From: Planctomycetaceae bacterium
Lineage (GTDB): Bacteria > Planctomycetota > Planctomycetia > Pirellulales > Thermoguttaceae
NCBI GenBank assembly: GCA_031282385.1
Contig: JAITDV010000397.1
Location: 1 to 5,229 of the forward strand
Direction: 5' to 3'
DNA: 5,229 nucleotides
In this document: positions 1 through 3,713 of the stretch, piece after piece
How positions within the stretch are numbered: position 1 is the stretch's first letter
How the letters are laid out: each line of letters opens with the position of its first letter
The notes under the pieces: model-generated
Seen by the model: only the letters and a program-made list of their open reading frames with translations
Database searches by the model: none
Told to the model about the DNA's origin: nothing
Made by a program: the position numbers and the translations under genes

Positions 1-155
1 TCTAACCTAAAAATACATCAACGCAACAAAAAACCTACAACAAAAAACCGCCTTTAACTCCTCCGAGACCACCCCTAACCCCTCCGAAGGAGGGGAATTA
101 TTCCCCTCCTTCGGAGGGGTCAGGGGTGGTCTCCTGCAGGTTAGCGAAAAGGTTT
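1..155 (-). mobile_element. MITE-like element, copy 1 (reverse orientation, cut by the window edge)
   Basis: This is the reverse-complement relative of the elements at 1505-1645 and 3371-3549. Its right edge (138-155) reads AGGTTAGCGAAAAGGTTT, which matches the 18-bp terminal repeat of the other copies except for one C-to-T change at 154. The window opens at base 11 of the opposite terminal repeat (TCTAACCT), so exactly ten terminal bases should lie upstream. It contains the 34-bp-arm palindrome 65-133 and a tandem pair of a 14-bp unit (GGTTTTTTGTTGTA on the element sense strand). It has no coding capacity. By comparison with the other copies, the target duplication beside it should be AGT (156-158), but the left flank is outside the window. 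It lies upstream of the DUF1571 gene and points away from it. Confidence 0.85.
65..133. repeat. Long near-perfect palindrome inside MITE copy 1
   Basis: The arms 65-98 and 100-133 are 34 nt each, centred on T99, with a single mismatch (A77 against C121). The arms begin GAGACCACCCCT and end AGGGGAAT. Read in the element's own orientation the mismatch is a G-T, which RNA would tolerate as a G-U wobble. The structure can extrude as a cruciform in DNA or fold as a very stable RNA hairpin. Confidence 0.9.
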
Positions 156-512
156 AGTGTGAATCAAAATTGAGTCGATTGCATGATTTACGGTTCAATA
201 CTGACGCGGTTAAATTTTGAATTCGGTATAAGATTATACAGGATTTAATTTGGTTGTATAGTTGGTTTATGCTAGACACACTTTAGGATTCATTGTATTG
301 AATATGTGAAAGCAGGTTTTCAATTGATAAACCTGTGGAGGTTGTTAATATTAGTCGCGATTTAAATTTCGACGGCGTAAATGTGTCAACACAGTTTTTT
401 GACAAATAAGCCTACGAAAGTTGCCGGAATTTCAAGTGCGAACAAGTGAAATTTGCGAGTGTGAATAGTTTAAAATTTTTAGGGGTATGCGAAATACCTA
501 ATAGGAAAAACA
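156..512. other. Gene-free leader of the DUF1571 gene with several short dyads
   Basis: I see no gene in these 357 bases. They hold short inverted repeats: GTATAA-GA-TTATAC (226-239); CAGGTTT/AAACCTG with a 9-nt loop (313-319/329-335); GTCG..ATTTAAAT..CGAC (354-373); TGTCAA/TTGACA (384-389/399-404); and AATTTCA/TGAAATT (428-434/447-453). TTGACA at 399-404 matches a sigma-70 -35 box, but no convincing -10 box lies 16-18 nt downstream, so no promoter is called. The stretch 426-477 contains two imperfect copies of a motif also found directly before the radical SAM gene (ggaAnTTCAAGTGnGAACA and GTGTGAAtAGTTTAAAAT). A small hairpin GGTAT-gcgaa-ATACC (484-498) sits just ahead of the ribosome binding site. 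Confidence 0.5.
503..506 (+). promoter_or_regulatory. Short Shine-Dalgarno-like site of the DUF1571 gene
   Basis: AGGA lies 6 nt before the ATG at 513. It is short but well spaced and supports that start. It is the only plausible ribosome binding site in the window; the other two genes have none. Confidence 0.5.
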
Positions 513-1388
513 ATGAAAGTAAAAAAGATTAGTTCGTTTTTGTGGTCAATTACATTAACGGTTGTGAGTTTTGTTGTATGTGCAACTTACAGCTTAGCTC
601 AAATATTGCCGACAACCCAACCATCAATCGGAAAACCGGAAGACATTAAAACTGCTGTTGCGGTTAGTGTGGTTAACGCTCCTGTCAAGGAACATCCGCT
701 TTTACCGGTTATACGTTGGGCAGAAGCGGAACGTCCAAAAATTGCTAAGTTAAACGATTATTCCGCAATTGTAACCAAACAAGAATGTGTTGGCGGCGTC
801 GTTCAAGAGGCTCAAATCATGGAAGTCAAAGTACGTCACAAACCATTTAGCGTTTACATCAAATTCCTCTATCCAAAATCAATGACTGGTCAAGAAGCGA
901 TTTATGTTGATGGGAAATATAACAACAAAATTGTTGGTCATGGCGTAGGAGTGCAAAAGGCTTTTGGCACGTTGCGTCTTGATCCGATTGGAGCAATTGC
1001 GATGCGAGGTAACAAGTATCCGATTACGGAGATGGGAATTTTGAATCTTACGGACAAATTACTTGAAGTTGGTAAAAAGGATGCGCAGTTCGGAGAATGT
1101 ACGGTAAATTATGCGGAGAATGTTAAACTTGACGATCGTGTTTGTACAATGATTCAAGTAACGCATCCGATTCCAAGAAGTAATTTTATTTTTAATATTG
1201 CAAGGATTTTTGTTGACAAAGAATTAAACATGCCGATTCGTTATGAATCTTATGATTGGCCAAAAAAAGAAGGAGCTAATGTAACATTGATTGAAGCTTA
1301 CACGTATCAGAGATTGAAATTGAACAACGGTTTCACGGATATAGATTTCGATCATAAGAATCCGGCATACAGTTATCCGGGCGAATGA
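513..1388 (+). CDS. Exported DUF1571 family protein
   Basis: A 291-residue protein of unknown molecular function. The first 29 residues form a signal peptide: basic start (MKVKK), hydrophobic core about 9-25, and a likely signal peptidase I site after SLA (A29/Q30). Cys23 is not in a good lipobox because Val precedes it, so a lipoprotein is unlikely. A Pro/Thr-rich linker (about 30-65) precedes the conserved domain (about 70-285). The domain shows the blocks I associate with DUF1571 of planctomycetes: KVRHKPFSVYIKF (106-118), LDPIG (156-160), GNKYPITEMGILNL (166-179), THPIPRSNF (217-225), PIRYESYDWP (241-250) and LNNGFTDIDFDHKNP (270-284). Length and both ends look intact. The ATG at 513 is chosen because it yields a complete signal peptide and has AGGA 6 nt upstream. 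The gene stands alone, followed by a terminator at 1420-1455. The product should act outside the cytoplasmic membrane. The family call is from memory of its motifs, not a search. Confidence 0.88.
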   Translation: MKVKKISSFLWSITLTVVSFVVCATYSLAQILPTTQPSIGKPEDIKTAVAVSVVNAPVKEHPLLPVIRWAEAERPKIAKLNDYSAIVTKQECVGGVVQEAQIMEVKVRHKPFSVYIKFLYPKSMTGQEAIYVDGKYNNKIVGHGVGVQKAFGTLRLDPIGAIAMRGNKYPITEMGILNLTDKLLEVGKKDAQFGECTVNYAENVKLDDRVCTMIQVTHPIPRSNFIFNIARIFVDKELNMPIRYESYDWPKKEGANVTLIEAYTYQRLKLNNGFTDIDFDHKNPAYSYPGE

Positions 1389-1419
1389 TTTTTATATTTT
1401 GGAAAAAAATTGACGACCT

Positions 1420-1455
1420 ACGCCGATTTATCGAAAAGTAAGTCGGCGTTTTTTT
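1420..1455 (+). terminator. Rho-independent terminator of the DUF1571 gene
   Basis: The stem ACGCCGATTTA (1420-1430) pairs with TAAGTCGGCGT (1439-1449), with one T-G wobble and an 8-nt loop TCGAAAAG. It runs straight into seven Ts (1449-1455). It lies 31 nt after the stop codon and separates this gene from the radical SAM gene. Confidence 0.88.
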
Positions 1456-1504
1456 ACTATTCGGTTGCGGGATTCAATTGTTTATGAAAAGGAGTTTAGG
1501 GAAT

Positions 1505-1645
1505 AGACCTTTTCGCTAATCTGTAGGAGACCACCCCTGACTCCTCCTTCGGAGGGGTCAGGGGTGGTCTCGGAGGAGTTAAAGGCGGTTTTTTGTTGTA
1601 GTTTTTTTGTTGCGTTGATGTATTTTTAGGTTAGAGAAAAGGTCT
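1505..1645 (+). mobile_element. MITE-like element, copy 2 (141 bp, complete)
   Basis: The terminal inverted repeats are 1505-1522 (AGACCTTTTCGCTAATCT) and 1628-1645 (AGGTTAGAGAAAAGGTCT). They are imperfect by two positions here, one of which is shared with copy 3. The target duplication AAT is at 1502-1504 and 1646-1648. The interior carries GTAG (1523-1526), a shortened palindrome (1527-1571) and a T-rich segment with a 14-bp unit nearly duplicated (1587-1612). There is no coding capacity, so it must be mobilised in trans by a DDE-type transposase encoded elsewhere. The 3-bp A/T-rich duplication of ANT form would suit part of the IS5 family, but that assignment is inference. It lies between the terminator of one gene and the start of the next. 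Confidence 0.88.
1527..1571. repeat. Shortened palindrome inside MITE copy 2
   Basis: The arms 1527-1546 and 1552-1571 are 20 nt each with a 5-nt loop CTTCG. The one mismatch is T against G. Compared with copy 1 read in the same orientation, 24 nt are missing between two CCCTCC-type direct repeats, as expected from replication slippage across the base of a hairpin. Confidence 0.88.
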
Positions 1646-1822
1646 AATAGAAATGCAGCAGACAAAAACGCAGCACTCTAATTGCTCTAAAGTAAACAAC
1701 CCTTATTTATACAAATTCCATTCGTAGCAGACAACGCCCCAAAAAATGCGCCCTTATGCTCTTATTCTTTCGATAGGTAAGCAGGCGGCAGTACAGGAAA
1801 ATTCAAGTGTGAACAGTTTAAA
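1646..1822 (+). other. Leader of the radical SAM gene, made of repeat sequence
   Basis: The stretch from MITE copy 2 to the ATG holds the second half of repeat A and then the motif AATTCAAGTGTGAACAGTTTAAA (1801-1822 region), which abuts the start codon. No Shine-Dalgarno site is present and I cannot place a promoter with confidence. The last 57 bases recur in inverted orientation at 3643-3699 before the DUF6786 gene. Part of the motif also occurs before the DUF1571 gene (460-477, 17 of 18 bases the same as 1808-1825). Confidence 0.5.
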
Positions 1823-2821
1823 ATGGATTCTGATTTACAAATTTCGTCTTTGACAAAACCTATTTTAACTTCTGGATTAGGCGAGCGGCGTTTTTTCTAT
1901 CGTACTTTGGGCGAAGCGATGCGGCGGGAGTTTGGTTGCAATGTTTGGAAAGTAAGTGTTGATGCGGGATTTTCTTGTCCTAATGTTGGTATTGACGGCA
2001 ATGGTAATGTTCGTAATGGGTGTATTTTTTGTGATATAAATAGTTTTTCACCGAGCAGAAGGTTTGTTGCAGGTAAGCCGATTCTTGTTCAAATTGACGA
2101 GGGAATAACCCAACTTAAAAGGCATTATCCCAAAGCTCAAAAATTCATTGCGTACTTTCAACCTTCAACAAACACAAACGCGCCGCCCGAACAACTCAAA
2201 ATAATCTACAACGAAGCGCTTAAACATCCTGAAATAGTTGGATTAACTATTGGTACACGTCCAGATGCGTTGCCGGAAGAAGTGCTTGAATTATTGGCGG
2301 CAATATCGCGGGAAAAATATTTGCAACTTGAAATCGGATTACAATCTATACATCAAAAAAGTCTTGATTTTCTAAATCGCGGACACACTTATTCGGCATT
2401 TATTGATTCTTACAACCGCGTAAAAAAACGTAAAATTAAAACCGGTGTACATTTGATTCTTGGTATTCCGAATGAAAACCGAGATGATGTTATTGAGACG
2501 GCAAAGGAAATTGCGTATTTAAATCCGGTGAGTATAAAGTTGCATAATCTTTATGTTGTGCGCGGGACGCGATTAGCGGATTATTGGAACGACGGCAAAC
2601 TGACATTGCCGACAATTGATGAATATGCAGAAATGGTTATTGATTTTCTTGAACGTATTCCGCCTGAAATTATTATTGACCGTATTTCCAGTGAGGCAAC
2701 AGAGGAATATATAATTGCGCCGGATTGGTCGAGAATTAAACATGCCGCAAGAAATACTATCAACAAGTTATTTCTGTTACGAAAATCATATCAAGGAAAA
2801 TACTATGGCAAATTTTCTTAG
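1823..2821 (+). CDS. TIGR01212-type radical SAM protein (YhcC/YtqA-like)
   Basis: A 332-residue radical S-adenosylmethionine enzyme of the family that includes E. coli YhcC and B. subtilis YtqA; the substrate is not firmly established as far as I know. The 4Fe-4S ligands are Cys52, Cys67 and Cys70, in FSCPN...NGCIFCD. The first spacing (14 residues) is slightly longer than the usual 12 as I recall it. Family blocks follow: AYFQPSTNT (110-118), GLTIGTRPDALPEE (140-153), LEIGLQS (169-175), HLILGIPNE (210-218), KLHNLYVVRGT (239-249) and IDRISSEA (285-292). The length is normal, so it should be an active cytoplasmic enzyme. ATG 1823 is the only in-frame ATG, GTG or TTG after the upstream stop at 1778, and residues 17-40 already match the family N-terminus (YRTLGEAMRREFG before the cluster). 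There is no Shine-Dalgarno site: the repeat-derived leader ends in TTTAAA directly against the ATG. The family call is from motifs; the exact reaction is unknown. Confidence 0.92.
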   Translation: MDSDLQISSLTKPILTSGLGERRFFYRTLGEAMRREFGCNVWKVSVDAGFSCPNVGIDGNGNVRNGCIFCDINSFSPSRRFVAGKPILVQIDEGITQLKRHYPKAQKFIAYFQPSTNTNAPPEQLKIIYNEALKHPEIVGLTIGTRPDALPEEVLELLAAISREKYLQLEIGLQSIHQKSLDFLNRGHTYSAFIDSYNRVKKRKIKTGVHLILGIPNENRDDVIETAKEIAYLNPVSIKLHNLYVVRGTRLADYWNDGKLTLPTIDEYAEMVIDFLERIPPEIIIDRISSEATEEYIIAPDWSRIKHAARNTINKLFLLRKSYQGKYYGKFS

Positions 2822-2969
2822 TTGCGGAAATTTGTAATTAAGCGGACGAATTCCGTTGCAAATTAAACGGTAATTTTTTCGGTATGGAAAATCAACTTAC
2901 AACTGTGTATAATATCGGACATTTGTGTTGTTGTGATTGTAATGTTTATGAGGATAGTTTAAATTCAGC
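2822..2969. other. 3' flank of the radical SAM gene
   Basis: No gene is seen in this stretch. It holds a weak terminator candidate (2853-2879). It also holds the left arm ATAGTTTAAA (2954-2963) of a 10-bp perfect inverted repeat whose partner is at 2985-2994, just inside repeat copy B. Confidence 0.4.
2853..2879 (+). terminator. Weak candidate terminator of the radical SAM gene
   Basis: CCGTT (2853-2857) can pair with AACGG (2866-2870) across an 8-nt loop, followed by TAA and six Ts (2874-2879). The stem is only 5 bp. An overlapping alternative pairs AATTTG (2829-2834) with CAAATT (2859-2864). It is the only terminator-like structure after this gene. Confidence 0.3.
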
Positions 2970-3169
2970 AAGTTGGCGTTTATTTTTAAACTATTCAGTA
3001 ACTATTCAGTCGCGGGATTCAATTGTTTAGGAAAAAGGGGTTATGGAATAGGAACGAAGCAGACAAAAAACGCAACGCTTAAAGTAAACAACCCTTATTT
3101 GTCCAATTTCCCTTAGTAACAAACAACGCCAAAAAAATACGCCCTTATGTCTTTATTCTTTATTCTTTC
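2970..3169 (+). repeat. Long intergenic repeat, copy B (empty MITE site)
   Basis: This is a direct diverged copy of 1440-1770 without the MITE. It shares GCGGGATTCAATTGTTTA, GGAATAG, AGCAGACAAAAA, TAAAGTAAACAACCCTTATTT, ACAACGCC and CGCCCTTATG. It has a perfect tandem duplication of an 11-mer AACTATTCAGT (2989-2999 and 3000-3010) where copy A has one diverged unit. It also lacks about 13 nt of copy A around 1675-1688. It has no coding potential. Bases 3089-3118 also form one arm of the inverted repeat that closes at 3363. Confidence 0.7.
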
Positions 3170-3363
3170 AGTGGTGAATTTAAGACAAAAAAATATACTA
3201 GGAACGCAGGCGTTTCGCCTGCCATAACAAAGTAACGTTCCGTAGTTTCATGCAGGCGGGAGGGACGCCTGCGTTCCTAAAACGTCAAAAAAAAACATAA
3301 GCGAATAAGGACACGTCGGGGAGAATTTGGGGCTACTAAGGGTAATTTGACAAATAAGGGTTG
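3089..3363. repeat. 30-bp inverted repeat pair enclosing a hairpin-rich segment
   Basis: The arms 3089-3118 (starting CAACCCTTATTTGTC) and 3334-3363 (ending GACAAATAAGGGTTG) match at 28 of 30 positions. They enclose 215 bp with no gene but with the double GCAGGCG hairpin at 3199-3279. I find no target duplication at the ends. The left arm is part of the longer intergenic repeat, so this is as likely an inverted duplication as a transposable unit. Confidence 0.65.
3199..3279. repeat. Double GCAGGCG hairpin / 15-bp inverted repeat
   Basis: The outer arms TAGGAACGCAGGCGT (3199-3213) and ACGCCTGCGTTCCTA (3265-3279) are perfect complements over 15 bp. Each half also folds alone: GCAGGCG-ttt-CGCCTGC (3206-3222) on the left, and GCAGGCG (3252-3258) with CGCCTGC (3266-3272) on the right. 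The layout resembles paired REP-type units (BIME-like). It is GC-rich inside AT-rich DNA. No coding frame is seen. Confidence 0.75.
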
Positions 3364-3370
3364 GAATATT

Positions 3371-3549
3371 AGACCTTTTCGCTAACCTGTAGGAGACCAC
3401 CCCTGACCCCTCCGAATGATGGGAATTATTTGCCTCCCTCGGAGGCGTCTTCTTATTCCCATCATTCGGAGGGGTTAGGGGTGGTCTCTGAGGAGTTTAA
3501 AGGCGGTTTTTTGTTGCGTTGATGTATTTTTAGGTTAGAGAAAAGGTCT
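3371..3549 (+). mobile_element. MITE-like element, copy 3 (179 bp, complete)
   Basis: The terminal inverted repeats are AGACCTTTTCGCTAACCT (3371-3388) and AGGTTAGAGAAAAGGTCT (3532-3549), with one mismatch. The target duplication ATT is at 3368-3370 and 3550-3552. GTAG (3389-3392) sits at the foot of the palindrome 3393-3488. The T-rich right part has one copy of the 14-bp unit where copy 1 has two. It is non-coding and in the same orientation as copy 2. The terminal repeats look least altered of the three copies. Confidence 0.9.
3393..3488. repeat. Palindrome with nested hairpin inside MITE copy 3
   Basis: The arms 3393-3426 and 3455-3488 are 34 nt each with one mismatch, the same G-T position as in copy 1. 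The 28-nt apex contains a second perfect hairpin GCCTCC-ctc-GGAGGC (3432-3446), which is absent from the other copies. Base pairs 3417:3464 and 3420:3461 are T-A where copy 1 has G-C in the same orientation, changed on both sides. Confidence 0.9.
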
Positions 3550-3617
3550 ATTGGGTCCGTTCGGAAAACGATATTGTTCCGCGCGGATTTATTGGGATTG
3601 TGCAACAGAATAGTTGA
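3550..3617 (+). pseudogene. Possible 3' remnant of a lost gene at the MITE insertion site
   Basis: Read from the TAT at 3549-3551, this frame gives about 22 residues of ordinary protein-like sequence (YWVRSENDIVPRGFIGIV..., stop TGA at 3615-3617). It opens exactly at the element boundary. Removing the MITE extends the frame only to a stop three codons further upstream, so at most the tail of a gene survives. I do not recognise a family. Chance openness over 22 codons is quite possible. Confidence 0.15.
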
Positions 3618-3642
3618 CTATAAGAAACAAACGACTGAATCG

Positions 3643-3699
3643 TTAAACTATTCACGTTTTAAATTTCGTTTACTGCTGCCTTCTTACCTACCGGAAAGC
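3643..3699 (-). repeat. Inverted copy of the radical SAM gene leader
   Basis: On the minus strand this segment reads as a diverged copy of 1766-1822, sharing TAGGTAAG, GGC.GCAGTA, GAA.ATT and GTGAAyAGTTTAA in the same order. It lies just before the DUF6786 gene but points away from it, so it is unlikely to serve that gene as a leader. It shows that this leader belongs to the dispersed repeat family. Confidence 0.55.
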
Positions 3700-3713
3700 A
3701 GGCTTTTACGATC

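Larger units (their letters stand above)
1440..1770 (+). repeat. Long intergenic repeat, copy A (interrupted by MITE copy 2)
   Basis: This is a diverged direct repeat of 2970-3169. Shared blocks in order are AAGtCGGCGTTT, GCGGGATTCAATTGTTTA, GGAATAG (target site), GCAGACAAAAA, TAAAGTAAACAACCCTTATTT, GACAACGCC and CGCCCTTATG, ending with TTATTCTTT. MITE copy 2 (1505-1645) splits it. No reading frame is apparent, and substitutions and small indels are scattered. Its first bases are the 3' arm of the terminator. It continues without a break into the leader of the radical SAM gene (1766-1822), which recurs inverted at 3643-3699. It may be an old non-autonomous element or a duplicated intergenic region. 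Confidence 0.7.

Noticed and set aside
65..133. Palindromes taken as transcription terminators.
   Set aside because: No T tract follows the stems directly; the T-rich part lies about 20 nt away. The DUF1571 gene already has a proper terminator before copy 2.
399..427. Sigma-70 promoter with TTGACA at 399-404.
   Set aside because: No acceptable -10 hexamer lies at the right distance (the bases around 421-427 are GC-rich TTGCCGG).
1504..1646. TA dinucleotide as target duplication (IS630/Tc1-like element).
   Set aside because: TA does flank GACC...GGTC in copies 2 and 3, but the empty-site comparison and the flanks AAT/AAT and ATT/ATT show a 3-bp duplication outside AGACC...GGTCT.
2581..2766. 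Minus-strand open frame of 61 codons.
   Set aside because: It lies wholly inside the radical SAM gene on the other strand and has no recognisable features; it is a shadow frame.
1..3549. CRISPR array or integron attC sites.
   Set aside because: The three units are about 1.4 to 1.9 kb apart, mixed in orientation, separated by genes, and bounded by target duplications.
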